64,000 nucleotides of DNA from Iodobacter sp025352645 (GTDB lineage: Bacteria; Pseudomonadota; Gammaproteobacteria; Burkholderiales; Chitinibacteraceae). The notes under the pieces were generated by a model, which saw nothing but the letters and a program-made list of their open reading frames with translations, ran no database searches and had not been told where the DNA came from. Numbering within the stretch: position 1 is the first letter of the stretch; every line of letters begins with the position of its first letter. The stretch is from the NCBI RefSeq assembly GCF_033446605.1, contig NZ_JAWQUO010000018.1, positions 1 through 64,000 on the forward strand. The letters run 5' to 3'. Shown in pieces: positions 1-8,071 of this stretch. The position numbers and the translations under genes were made by a program.

Positions 1-48
1 CAATTGCGGCAAAGATTTCATCCATTCGTGAAATACAGAAGATTTCAT
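1..48 (-). CDS. 5' end of an unidentified gene, cut by window edge
   Basis: An ATG at 48 (minus strand) is preceded by a clear AAGGAG ribosome binding site at 57-62 with 8 nt spacing. Sixteen codons are visible (MKSSVFHEWMKSLPQL) and the rest lies outside the window. It begins 20 nt after the stop of the minor pilin gene and on the same strand, so it is probably the next gene of that operon. The visible residues carry no signal peptide and no prepilin motif, so it is probably not another pilin. Function cannot be assigned. Confidence 0.55.
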   Translation of the reverse strand, partial: MKSSVFHEWMKSLPQL

Positions 49-67
49 GATGCTTTCTCCTTGCGAC

Positions 68-511
68 CTATATTTCAGTATAGCGAGAAGAACGTATTTC
101 AACTGTTAACGCAGACAGAGCCTTAGTGAATCCACAATCGGCTCCTGTTGCGGTTCTGTCATTGTTCTGCTTAAGAGTAATGGTGCAAGTGCTGCCATAT
201 TTAGCGCTTAGGGTGTAAGTATTGGGGGTCCAGCTTGTTGTGTAGACAAAGTCTTTGCGGGATGGATTCCAACCCTCCATCAGTGTTTTTGTGGCTTCAG
301 TGCTTGTGCTTGTGCCCTCCGCACCATAAGAGAGATTGCGTTGCAGCTTTTGCTCAAAATACAAAGACAAAGAAACCAAATCACCCGCAGCAGATTTGGC
401 GGCGGCTTGGCGGATATAGCGCTGATAACTAGGCACCGCAATGGCCGCCAAGATGGCAATAATGGCCACAACAATCATCATTTCAATTAAAGTAAATCCA
501 TTTTTTTTCAT
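68..511 (-). CDS. Type IV (minor) pilin, PilE/FimU-like
   Basis: A 147-aa prepilin. It has a short basic leader (MKKNG) followed by FTLIEMMIVVAIIAILAAIAVPSYQ, the class III signal cleaved by PilD before F, with the invariant Glu at mature position 5 and the hydrophobic alpha-1 helix that packs in the pilus core. Two cysteines (in GSTCTIT and GADCGF) near the C-terminus fit the pilin D-region disulfide. It is the third visible gene of a minus-strand set (pilin - DUF4124-like - pilin - next gene). Minor pilins prime pilus assembly at the inner membrane and sit in or at the tip of the fibre. Which minor pilin this is cannot be decided here. Confidence 0.85.
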   Translation of the reverse strand: MKKNGFTLIEMMIVVAIIAILAAIAVPSYQRYIRQAAAKSAAGDLVSLSLYFEQKLQRNLSYGAEGTSTSTEATKTLMEGWNPSRKDFVYTTSWTPNTYTLSAKYGSTCTITLKQNNDRTATGADCGFTKALSALTVEIRSSRYTEI

Positions 512-590
512 AACATCTCTTATAAATATTCTTTGCGAAAAGCGCGTTGGCTTAGGGCTGTTTTCTAGGGTTTAGCTTTAATACTGCTTT

Positions 591-1037
591 TTAAAGTGTT
601 TGTTCTTTGCTTATCGCTTCTTTGTTTTTTCTAATTTGATTTAAATTTGCAGTGTAAAGATCAGTAGATTGTGTCTCTGCTTCAATTTGGTTAAGTAGGC
701 GGCTGCGGATTTGTGGGCTTTTTTCGTGATTGGTCTGGTTTAATAGCGCGGCAATTTTGGCTTTCGCCTCAGTGATTGCTTTTATATTACGCAGCTCCAT
801 TTTATTGAGGACTTCTAGCGTTTCATTGCTGGCACTGGCTGGTGTGGACGCGGTTGATTGAAAACGACTCTGTTGTCCAGTAGCTGGTCTAACTGTTTTC
901 AAGCTTGCTTTTGGTGACATTGTTGTGGCGTCTCCATAGGAAACGCTGCCATCGGCTTCTCGTTGTACATACACCGTCGATGCGATTGCTGTTGCCGCCA
1001 TGAGCGAGGCACCGAAAGTTAATATTTTACGAAGCAT
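591..1037 (-). CDS. Small exported protein, DUF4124-like N-terminus
   Basis: 148 aa from the ATG at 1037. A longer reading from 1091 is open, but the MLRKILTFGASLMAATAIAS signal peptide begins at 1037. The first mature residues (TVYVQREADGSVSYGDATT) resemble the short beta-rich DUF4124 module found in many betaproteobacterial periplasmic proteins. The rest is a polar, alpha-helical stretch rich in Lys, Glu, Asn and Gln (about residues 70-148), possibly coiled coil. It lies between two minor pilin genes on the same strand, so it is probably co-transcribed and may take part in pilus function. That role is inferred from position only. Confidence 0.65.
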   Translation of the reverse strand: MLRKILTFGASLMAATAIASTVYVQREADGSVSYGDATTMSPKASLKTVRPATGQQSRFQSTASTPASASNETLEVLNKMELRNIKAITEAKAKIAALLNQTNHEKSPQIRSRLLNQIEAETQSTDLYTANLNQIRKNKEAISKEQTL

Positions 1038-1095
1038 AATCAAATAACCTTGTTGAGATGAGGCGCTTAAAACCGTTGCATTAAAATGCATATTT

Positions 1096-1506
1096 TTATT
1101 TGGGCCAACAAGCGGGTGGGGAGTGTGTTGTTTGCTTGTTGCTTATTGTCATGACTAAAGTTGTACAGCCTTGGTCTAGTGCTTGAGAGCTGCCCTTTAT
1201 TGCGGTTGCTGTAATGCGATAGCTTGTTGCAGTTGGGGTCTTGATCAGTATGTTGTAATAACCATGTTTTGTTTTGATAGCATTGCCAGCTAAATTAAAT
1301 CCCATTGCGCTAAGCGCATTACTATAGCTGTTGTTATTCACCCGCCATTTTTCCTCAGCCAGCTGGATCTTCGCCATCATCAGTACGGCATCGTTGCGGC
1401 GGCTTTTGCGCACCATCTCTTGATAATAAGGCAGGGCAAAGGCAGCAATGATGGCGATAATGACCAGTGCAATCACCAGCTCGATCAATGTAAATCCTCT
1501 GCTCAT
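1096..1506 (-). CDS. Type IV minor pilin, PilE-like
   Basis: A 136-aa prepilin with leader MSRG and then FTLIELVIALVIIAIIAAFA, including the Glu at mature position 5. This is followed by the alpha-1 extension PYYQEMVRKSRRNDAVLMMA, typical of the PilE-type minor pilin encoded at the end of fimT/pilVWX-pilY1-pilE clusters. A pair of cysteines (QGCTT and PPACWPK) sits near the C-terminus. It is the most upstream visible gene of the operon. About 430 gene-free bases lie upstream, so a promoter probably lies there, although no good sigma-70 pair was found. Preprotein processing by PilD is expected. Confidence 0.87.
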   Translation of the reverse strand: MSRGFTLIELVIALVIIAIIAAFALPYYQEMVRKSRRNDAVLMMAKIQLAEEKWRVNNNSYSNALSAMGFNLAGNAIKTKHGYYNILIKTPTATSYRITATAIKGSSQALDQGCTTLVMTISNKQTTHSPPACWPK

Positions 1507-1933
1507 AAGGTATTCACTTAGGGTGTTTTATTTACTAGTAAGATGGTAGTGGTATTACTGCTGATGATCAATCTATTTGTAATCTTCAAGCAGAACGTAG
1601 GTGTATTACCGATGAATGGCATGGGAATATAATGTTTCTATAATATGAGATGGCTGCAGGTGCAAAACAAGCTTGATATTTAATTGTTTACTAATGTAGT
1701 CTTTTATTCTAATTTATTTGTATTTAATGTCTTATTGTTTGATTTTTATATGAATATTTAGCATTTTTAAAACTATAAGTAATGCTGTTCTTAGGTAGAT
1801 AGAGTGTTTTTTGCTTGGTTTTCGAGTGTTTTGTAAGTGTTTTGACTTGATTTTCAATTTAGATAAGTGATGGTGATTGGCGTTGTTTATGCTTGATGAG
1901 GTAGGAAATTGGTATTGGCTATTTTTTCTAGGC
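1507..1933. other. Gene-free AT-rich spacer upstream of the pilin operon
   Basis: About 430 bases, strongly AT-rich, between the pilin operon and the sua5 terminator. Possible short frames are low-complexity and lack ribosome binding sites. It must hold the pilin promoter, but I could not identify a convincing -10/-35 or a -24/-12 sigma-54 element. Confidence 0.5.
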
Positions 1934-1973
1934 AAAAAAAATCTCCTTCGCGCCTTGCTGAAGGAGATTTTTA
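1934..1973 (-). terminator. Rho-independent terminator of sua5
   Basis: Perfect 13-bp inverted repeat (1937-1949 with 1960-1972, ten-base loop). On the minus strand it is followed by a run of U (A-run 1934-1941 on the plus strand). It lies about 20 bases after the sua5 stop. Confidence 0.85.
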
Positions 1974-1991
1974 AATCGGAGAATAAAGCGT

Positions 1992-2960
1992 TTAATCGCC
2001 CAGTTTTTGATGCGCTGCTCGGCCAAGGCGATCGTGCACGGCAAGCCATGCTGCTTCACCCTGAGGAAGAACCAGTAAAATAGCATCTAAGCCTTGCTGG
2101 TCTAAATCACGTAAGGTGGCGTAAATAACTTGCGCATAATCATTGGCGTTATCAGGCATGACTACACTCTGTGCGCTGATGTTTTGCGTAAGGGCTAAAG
2201 TATGCACAATCGCTAGTTTTTGCCCGCTGCGCCGGATTGCTTCGGCCTCAATCTGTGCTTGGGTACCTGTTAACAAAGTGGTGCGCGGTGCATAGTGCGA
2301 ATCTAATAGGCCAGATACACGGATGTTGGCGGTTGAGGTGGATTTTTGATGCTCAATCGTTTGGCCGAGTACCGCTTCAATGGCGGCCCGTGGTACGCCA
2401 CCGGGGCGTAGTAGTACGGGTTTGGGGCCAACGAGGCTTACAATGGTCGATTCAACCCCGACATCACAAGCGCCACCATCCAAGATTAAAGACAGTACCT
2501 CAGGGCTAAATTCATCGCGTACATGCTGGGCGGTGGTGGGGCTGACGTGGCCAAATTGATTTGCGGATGGCGCAGCAAGCCCGCCACCAAAGCGCTTTAA
2601 TAGTTCATGCGTAATAGGATGGGCAGGCGCACGCAAGCCAACGGTATCTTGGCCGCCAGTTACGGCATGGGATACTTGGGCTTGTTTCTTAAGAATAAGT
2701 GTCAGCGGGCCTGGCCAAAAGGCATCGCATAGCTGCCAAGCGGCTTCGGGAATATCGGTGGCCCAGTCACTGAGTTGTTCTTTGCCTGCAATATGCACAA
2801 TAACTGGGTGATCGTTGGGGCGGCCTTTGGCGGCAAATATCTTGGCCACGGCTAAAGGCTGAGCAGCATCAGCTGCTAAGCCATAAACGGTTTCTGTAGG
2901 GATGCCGACCAGCTCTCCAGCGGACAAAAGGGCGAGGGCTTGATCCAGATCGTGAGTCAT
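1992..2960 (-). CDS. sua5: L-threonylcarbamoyladenylate synthase (Sua5/YrdC family)
   Basis: 322 aa, the length of the two-domain Sua5 type and not the ~190-aa YrdC/TsaC type. The N-terminal YrdC domain (about residues 5-185) has GIPTETVYGLAADA, KIFAAKGRPNDHP and the SANQFGHVSPTTA region. A C-terminal Sua5 domain follows (about 210-322). It makes threonylcarbamoyl-AMP from Thr, bicarbonate and ATP in the cytoplasm for the t6A37 modification of ANN-decoding tRNAs. It is divergent from luxS and has its own terminator, so it is probably monocistronic. Confidence 0.93.
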   Translation of the reverse strand: MTHDLDQALALLSAGELVGIPTETVYGLAADAAQPLAVAKIFAAKGRPNDHPVIVHIAGKEQLSDWATDIPEAAWQLCDAFWPGPLTLILKKQAQVSHAVTGGQDTVGLRAPAHPITHELLKRFGGGLAAPSANQFGHVSPTTAQHVRDEFSPEVLSLILDGGACDVGVESTIVSLVGPKPVLLRPGGVPRAAIEAVLGQTIEHQKSTSTANIRVSGLLDSHYAPRTTLLTGTQAQIEAEAIRRSGQKLAIVHTLALTQNISAQSVVMPDNANDYAQVIYATLRDLDQQGLDAILLVLPQGEAAWLAVHDRLGRAAHQKLGD

Positions 2961-3191
2961 TGGCGCTTTCGGGCAAAAGAGCCAATTATACCTTGATGCA
3001 CTGCCTACGCGAAGGGTGCTGGATTTCTTATAGTGCTGAACTACTATTGTTAGCGCTGAAATTATGATTTTCAGTTATATACTCAGGATGGATAAGTCTT
3101 TTACGCGCGATAATATCAACCGTACCCTGCAATAATATAATGCGTGCCCCAGTGGGTAGTTACAGTAAATAAACATCAGAAAGGATGATAA

Positions 3192-3701
3192 ATGCCCTTA
3201 TTAGATAGTTTTACCGTTGATCACACACGCATGCAGGCGCCTGCCGTGCGCGTTGCAAAAACCATGCTCACCCCAAGTAAAGACACCATTACCGTATTTG
3301 ATTTGCGTTTTAGTGTGCCTAATCAAGAGATTCTTTCTGAGCGTGGCATCCATACGCTAGAGCATTTATTTGCGGGTTTTATGCGTGATCATTTGAATGG
3401 TGATGGGGTAGAGATTATTGATATCTCGCCTATGGGCTGTAGGACTGGTTTTTATATGAGCCTATGCGGTGCGCCAAGTGAGGCACGCGTGGCCAGCGCT
3501 TGGAAGCTGGCGATGCAAGACGTCTTAACGGTAAAAGAGCAAAGCCAAATCCCTGAGCTAAACGAGTATCAGTGTGGCACCTTTGTGATGCACTCACTTG
3601 AAGAAGCGCAGGGTATTGCGCGCAACGTGATTGAGCGCGGCATTGGTGTGAATCGTAATGATGAATTGGCGCTATCGGATGCGCAGTTGCAAGGGCTTTA
3701 A
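3192..3701 (+). CDS. luxS: S-ribosylhomocysteine lyase LuxS
   Basis: 169 aa, normal LuxS length. The zinc ligands are visible as H54-T-L-E-H58 and C128 (in NEYQCGTF), with catalytic C83 in MGCRTGFYM. The enzyme splits S-ribosylhomocysteine into homocysteine and DPD, the precursor of autoinducer-2, so it serves both the activated methyl cycle and possibly quorum signalling. The gene stands alone behind a 230-base leader. A TATAAT lies at 3136-3141 but without a good -35, and an AGAAAGGA ribosome binding site precedes the ATG. A shared terminator follows. Confidence 0.97.
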   Translation: MPLLDSFTVDHTRMQAPAVRVAKTMLTPSKDTITVFDLRFSVPNQEILSERGIHTLEHLFAGFMRDHLNGDGVEIIDISPMGCRTGFYMSLCGAPSEARVASAWKLAMQDVLTVKEQSQIPELNEYQCGTFVMHSLEEAQGIARNVIERGIGVNRNDELALSDAQLQGL

Positions 3702-3706
3702 TTTGT

Positions 3707-3738
3707 ATTGGGTGGGTAATAAAAATTGCCCACCCAAT
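3707..3738. terminator. Bidirectional terminator between luxS and emrB
   Basis: Inverted repeat 3707-3719 with 3726-3738 (13 bp, one G-U pair) between two convergent genes. It begins 5 bases after the luxS stop and ends 5 bases before the emrB stop, and is flanked by AT-rich sequence on both sides. Confidence 0.75.
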
Positions 3739-3743
3739 ATTTA

Positions 3744-5330
3744 TTAATGCGATAAATCGCTGCCTGCACTCATTTGCTGATTTTTCATTACAAACAGCAA
3801 GGGCATTACACAAAGCATAGCTAGGCCGAATAGTAAAAAAAGGTGCGCAAATGAAAGCATTTGTGCTTGCTTGGCAATCTGTTGGGCCAGCAGCGCTTGG
3901 GCTTTGATGGGGGCGAGCGTTTCGGGTGTGCCTATAAGTAATAATCTACTTTTTAATCCGGCCAAGCGCTCAATTGTTTGTGCGCTATTGGCAATCACAT
4001 GCTCATTAAGCGCCGCCCGTTTTGCATCGCCTAATTGTGCTAATAAGGTGGCAGAAACCGCAATACCTACGCTGCCGCCTAATTGGCGAGTTAAATTATA
4101 GAGGCCAGCGGCATTAGGAATTTGCTGTGGCAAAATATTTGCCATCGTTAAAGTATTCAGCGGCATAAAAATCATGCCCAAACCCATGCCGCGAATAATC
4201 ATTGGCCAAAGAAAATCACTCATGCCTGAATCAGGCGTGAAATGATAATGCAGCCACATCCCATACATAAATAGCATTGCGCCAATAGCAATTAACACGC
4301 GGGCGGATAAACCCCTCGCCACCAGCTTGGCTGAAATAGGCATCATCATGCCTGATGCCACCGCAGAAGGTAAAATCATCAGCCCCGTTTGCCATGCGGT
4401 ATAGCCCATGAGGCTTTGTACATAAACGGGGAAAATAAATACCGTAGAAAAAAGCGATGCACCTAATAAAAACGTCATGACTAGACCTGCAGAAAACTGC
4501 AAGTCTTTGCAGATGGCTAAATCGACAATAGGATATTTTATTTCTAATTGGCGAATCACAAAGAAACTTAAAGAGAAAAAACTGACTAGTGCATAACTAA
4601 TAATCTCTGGAGACGTAAACCACTCCAGTCGCTCCCCACGTTCTAGCATTAGCTGTAATGCGGCAATGCCGGCAGCCATAAGCAGCAAACCAATATAATC
4701 AATTTTTTTAATTACTTGCTGATGTTTAGAATCAGGCATGTAAATCAGCGTTAAAAATAGCGCAATGCCGCCTAGTGGCAAATTAATATAAAAAATCCAT
4801 GGCCAAGAGTATTGATCAGTTAACCAGCCGCCTAAGGTGGGGCCAAGCATGGGGCCGGTCATAATCCCCATGCCAAAAATAGCCATGGCCGTACCCATTT
4901 CCTTGCTGGGGAAAGTTTCAAATAGCGTAGATTGCGCCGTAGCAATGAGCCCGCCACCGCCTAATCCTTGCACAATACGCCAAAATACCAGGCCACCGAG
5001 GGTAGTGGCATTGCCGCAGGCAAAAGAAGAAAAAATAAACAGTGCAATAGATAAAATAAAGTAATTTCTGCGGCCAAATAATTGTGATAAAAAGCCAGAA
5101 ATAGGTAAAACAATCACATTGGCAACTACGTAGCCAATCGATACCCAGGTAATCTCATCTAAGGTTGCACCAAGGGTCCCCATCATATGGGGAACGGCAA
5201 CGTTAACAATACTGGTGTCTAATAGCTCAAGCACGCAGGCGAGCGTCACCGTAATCGCAATAATATAGCGATTAGCATAAATTTTTTCTGGGGTATCCGA
5301 GCGGGATAATCCCGGCAAAATATCTTTCAT
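3744..5330 (-). CDS. emrB: DHA2-family multidrug efflux MFS transporter, EmrB-like
   Basis: 528 aa, the size of 14-helix DHA2 drug:proton antiporters. Early motif LDTSIVNVAVPHMMGTLGAT in helix 1, GYVVANVIVLPISGFL in helix 2, the FGRRNYF loop, and GMGIMTGPMLGPTLGGWL (antiporter motif C) in helix 5. It is the inner-membrane pump of an EmrAB-TolC-type tripartite system. It is encoded 88 bases downstream of the EmrA-like adaptor and in the same tetR-emrA-emrB operon. No outer-membrane partner is in the operon. Substrates are unknown, typically hydrophobic toxins or fatty acids for this family. Confidence 0.93.
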   Translation of the reverse strand: MKDILPGLSRSDTPEKIYANRYIIAITVTLACVLELLDTSIVNVAVPHMMGTLGATLDEITWVSIGYVVANVIVLPISGFLSQLFGRRNYFILSIALFIFSSFACGNATTLGGLVFWRIVQGLGGGGLIATAQSTLFETFPSKEMGTAMAIFGMGIMTGPMLGPTLGGWLTDQYSWPWIFYINLPLGGIALFLTLIYMPDSKHQQVIKKIDYIGLLLMAAGIAALQLMLERGERLEWFTSPEIISYALVSFFSLSFFVIRQLEIKYPIVDLAICKDLQFSAGLVMTFLLGASLFSTVFIFPVYVQSLMGYTAWQTGLMILPSAVASGMMMPISAKLVARGLSARVLIAIGAMLFMYGMWLHYHFTPDSGMSDFLWPMIIRGMGLGMIFMPLNTLTMANILPQQIPNAAGLYNLTRQLGGSVGIAVSATLLAQLGDAKRAALNEHVIANSAQTIERLAGLKSRLLLIGTPETLAPIKAQALLAQQIAKQAQMLSFAHLFLLFGLAMLCVMPLLFVMKNQQMSAGSDLSH

Positions 5331-5418
5331 ATCGCCCTTGGTTTCATTCTATTCGGTATTAAGGGATACGGCATACCGCCGCATCTCTATCTGTTTTAAT
5401 CTGTATTTGGGATGTTTT

Positions 5419-6534
5419 TTATGGCGTATGAATCGTGACATTCACGGATAAACCAGGGCGCAATGGGGAGCCTTTTGGTAATTCATCTAGAATAATTTTA
5501 ACCGGCACGCGCTGCACTACTTTGGTAAAGTTGCCGGTTGAATTATCAGCGGGTAATAGGGTGAAACGTGCGCCTGTGGCTGGGCTAAAAGAATCCACTT
5601 TGCCTTTTAGCTTTAAATCTGGAAAAGCATCTACTTCAATTTCTGCTTCTTGGCCTAGCTTAATTTGTTTTAATTCGGTTTCTTTTAAATTGGCAATGAC
5701 CCAAATTTTATCTGTTGGCACTAAATACATCAGTGTTTGGCCGGCTTGAATCATTTGACCCGGCTCCACCGCTTTTTTGCTGACTACGCCAGCAGCCGGT
5801 GCATAGACTTGGGTGTCTATCAGTTGATTGCGGGCAAATTGTAGGGTGGCTTCTGCGGCCAGTGCCTTGGCCTGCGCAGACTTGAGCCCTGCCGATGAAA
5901 CGGCAACTTGCTGGCCTGCGGCATTGGCACTCTCTTTGGATGTGCGTAAGGCGGCTTCAAGCGCGGCGATTTTTGCTTCGGCGGCTTTGACTAGGGTGTC
6001 TGCGCTTTCTAAGGCAGATTGGCTTAACATTTTTTGCGCAGCTAGCTCTTTGCTGCGGGCCAAGTCTTTGCGTGCTTTGGCTGCATTGGCGCGTGCTTCG
6101 GTGATTTGTGCCTCGGCGGTTTGCGATTGCGAGCTGGCAGCGGCGGCATTGGCTTCTGCTGCGGCGATTCGTGCTAGCGCTTCACCTGGCTGTTTGTCAT
6201 GACCAGCGGCAGAGAGTGCCTGACGATAGTCGGCTTCAGCTTGCGCTACTTTGACTTGATAATCACGTGGATCTAGCTCAATCAGTAAAGATTTTTGTGC
6301 CATTTGTTGGTTGTCACTTACGGGTACAGCTTTTACATAGCCGCTAACACGGGCGGCAATGGGCACAATATGGCCTTCTAGCTGGGCGTTATCGCTACTC
6401 ACATGGTGTTTACCCCACCACCAGCGGTAGCTTAAAAAGCACAGCACAATCAGTAAGATAAGCAGCAGAATATTGCGTGCAGGGGAGGCCGGTTTTGTGC
6501 TCATTGTTTTGTCCGCTGTGGGGGTCGTGCTCAT
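5419..6534 (-). CDS. emrA: HlyD-family periplasmic adaptor, EmrA-like
   Basis: 371 aa. One transmembrane anchor (about residues 21-39, NILLLILLIVLCFLSYRWWW), then a lipoyl-like half (HHVSSDNAQLEGHIVPIAARVSG), a long Ala-rich coiled-coil hairpin (about 95-235) and the second lipoyl/beta-barrel half ending in LRPGLSVNVTIHTP. It joins the EmrB-like pump to a TolC-type channel. Its start overlaps the tetR stop by 4 bases (ATGA), which implies translational coupling, and a GGAG ribosome binding site lies inside the end of tetR. Confidence 0.92.
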   Translation of the reverse strand: MSTTPTADKTMSTKPASPARNILLLILLIVLCFLSYRWWWGKHHVSSDNAQLEGHIVPIAARVSGYVKAVPVSDNQQMAQKSLLIELDPRDYQVKVAQAEADYRQALSAAGHDKQPGEALARIAAAEANAAAASSQSQTAEAQITEARANAAKARKDLARSKELAAQKMLSQSALESADTLVKAAEAKIAALEAALRTSKESANAAGQQVAVSSAGLKSAQAKALAAEATLQFARNQLIDTQVYAPAAGVVSKKAVEPGQMIQAGQTLMYLVPTDKIWVIANLKETELKQIKLGQEAEIEVDAFPDLKLKGKVDSFSPATGARFTLLPADNSTGNFTKVVQRVPVKIILDELPKGSPLRPGLSVNVTIHTP

Positions 6535-7163
6535 GACTGCTCCGAAAGGGCGATGCCGTTGAATATAATATCAAGGTGAAAATCGGATAATTGATTCAAA
6601 CTGTAAGTAATTGGATCAAGCTTGGCGTAGGTATGTCGCCAGATACTTGTCAGTAAAATAGGGGAAAAGATGGTTCTGGCGAGCATATCTGCATCAATTG
6701 GGCGAAATTCACCGCTGTCTATCCCTGCCTGAATCAGGTGAATTAAGAGTTTGCGTGAGCGTTTAACCACAGTTTCAATATAAAAATCGCTTAGCTCAGG
6801 AAAATTCCCTGCTTCTGCAATCATCAGTTTTGTGATGCTGCCTTTGCATTCGTTCATTGAGCTAGCCCAGCTGCTCATCGCGGTTTTTAAGCGTTGGGTG
6901 GCAGAGGCTTGGCTACTCATGGCGGCTTCTTCAATTCGATCCAAATTAGGTTGGATTGTTTCGAGGATCGCCGCCTTAAACAGTGCTTCCTTGCTAGAAA
7001 AATACAAATAAACCGTGCCCTTGGTGACGCCTGCAAAGCGGGCAATGTCATCAAGTTTGGTGGCTGAATAGCCTTTTTGATGAAATAGCAGTAGCGCCGC
7101 TTCAATGATTTCAGCGGGTCGGGCTTCTTTGCGTCTTTGGCGGGGGAGTGGCTCAATCTGCAT
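6531..7163 (-). CDS. TetR/AcrR-family repressor of the emrAB operon
   Basis: 210 aa. The N-terminal HTH (about residues 14-60) reads RPAEIIEAALLLFHQKGYSATKLDDIARFAGVTKGTVYLYFSSKEALF, the classic TetR signature. The remainder is an all-helical ligand domain with weak similarity to AcrR-type regulators. It is the first gene of the tetR-emrA-emrB operon. A near-perfect palindrome lies 13 bases upstream of its start and probably serves as operator, so autorepression with release by a pump substrate is the likely logic. No Shine-Dalgarno is obvious before the ATG. Confidence 0.93.
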   Translation of the reverse strand: MQIEPLPRQRRKEARPAEIIEAALLLFHQKGYSATKLDDIARFAGVTKGTVYLYFSSKEALFKAAILETIQPNLDRIEEAAMSSQASATQRLKTAMSSWASSMNECKGSITKLMIAEAGNFPELSDFYIETVVKRSRKLLIHLIQAGIDSGEFRPIDADMLARTIFSPILLTSIWRHTYAKLDPITYSLNQLSDFHLDIIFNGIALSEQS

Positions 7164-7176
7164 TGATGTATACTTT

Positions 7177-7206
7177 ATTTAATAACTGACTGGTTAGTTA
7201 TTAAAT
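7177..7206 (-). promoter_or_regulatory. Palindromic TetR-type operator
   Basis: Thirty-base inverted repeat: 14-bp arms (7177-7190 and 7193-7206; ATTTAATAACTGAC and its near complement) around a 2-base centre, one mismatch in the arms. It sits immediately upstream of the tetR-emrAB operon, which is where an autoregulatory TetR repressor binds. Confidence 0.75.
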
Positions 7207-7250
7207 AGATAGGCAGAAGTAATGTCAAGAACATGGGCGTATCGGGTGGT

Positions 7251-7313
7251 AAAAAATAAGGGCGGCTCACCTTTGCCAGCAGTGGTTTGCTGGCAAAGGT
7301 GAGCCGCCCTTAT
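7251..7313 (-). terminator. Strong long-stem terminator
   Basis: Perfect 26-bp inverted repeat (7256-7281 with 7288-7313, six-base loop), very GC-rich in the middle. On the minus strand it is followed by a U-run (A-run 7251-7256). It ends the lipoprotein-crp-crp operon ahead of the emr operon. Confidence 0.92.
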
Positions 7314-7350
7314 CAATTAAAATGAGGCCTGTGCCTCGCTTATGTGGCTT

Positions 7351-8019
7351 TTAGAAGCGTTCTGGCAGTTTTTGCAACAAGATAATGCGCTTGTTTTCTA
7401 GGCGGATATAGCCACCAAATACCAGCTCTTTCAGAATACGGGCGATCATTTCACGAGATGAGCCAACTCGATCGGCAATGGCTTGCTGGGTGAGCGGTTC
7501 AGAAATCATTTCTTGGCCATCGGCTTCGGTGAGCATGCCTTCAAATAGTGCACGAACACGGCCATAAACATCGAGCAAGGCTAGGTTTTTCATGGTCAGC
7601 GATAGGCGGCGTACCATACGGGCCAGATTCATAATCAGCTGATCTTTGGCATTCGGTAAGGCACCCAGTGCTTCACGGAAGTCTTGCTTAGAGAACATCA
7701 AGAATGATGAATCGTCTTCAGTTTGGGTAGACCATGAGCGTGGCTCGTCGTCAATCAGCGATACTTCGCCAAATACATCGCCTGCTTCGCCAATCATAAA
7801 GACAAATTCCTTGCCTTGATTGTCGCTGGTAAACGAGCGTGTACGGCCTTCTAACAGGATGTACATGGCTTCGCCAGGATCACCCTCACGAAAGAGGAAG
7901 GTGCCTTTAGGTAGGTGGCGCTTTACGGCTGCATTTAAAACGATGTCTAAATCTTCATCAGCAAAGTCTTGAAAAATAGCAGTTTGCGATAGAAAGTTTT
8001 TAAGTAAATGATGGTCCAT
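7351..8019 (-). CDS. Crp/Fnr-family transcription regulator (copy 1)
   Basis: 222 aa from the ATG at 8019. A TTG 24 bases upstream is open, but 8019 has CGGAG 11 bases ahead. The N-terminal cyclic-nucleotide-binding fold runs to about residue 115, with FGEVSLIDDEPRSWST keeping the Gly-Glu and Arg-Ser that contact cAMP in Crp. A dimer helix follows, then the winged HTH (TQQAIADRVGSSREMIARILKEL). It has no N-terminal cysteine cluster, so it is not an oxygen-sensing FNR. It is a tandem paralogue of the next gene: the last ~40 residues are nearly the same. Targets are unknown. Confidence 0.88.
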   Translation of the reverse strand: MDHHLLKNFLSQTAIFQDFADEDLDIVLNAAVKRHLPKGTFLFREGDPGEAMYILLEGRTRSFTSDNQGKEFVFMIGEAGDVFGEVSLIDDEPRSWSTQTEDDSSFLMFSKQDFREALGALPNAKDQLIMNLARMVRRLSLTMKNLALLDVYGRVRALFEGMLTEADGQEMISEPLTQQAIADRVGSSREMIARILKELVFGGYIRLENKRIILLQKLPERF

Positions 8020-8071
8020 GACGATTATATCTCCGTGGCTCAATGCCTATTTTTGGCAAAAGTATTGGGTG

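Noticed and set aside
1732..2049. Minus-strand frame of 105 codons next to sua5
   Set aside because: Overlaps the end of sua5 and its terminator in another frame. Low-complexity Lys/Ile-rich tail from AT-rich DNA.
2961..3191. SAH or SAM riboswitch ahead of luxS
   Set aside because: The leader is long enough, but I could not find the conserved core or helices of known SAH/SAM riboswitches.
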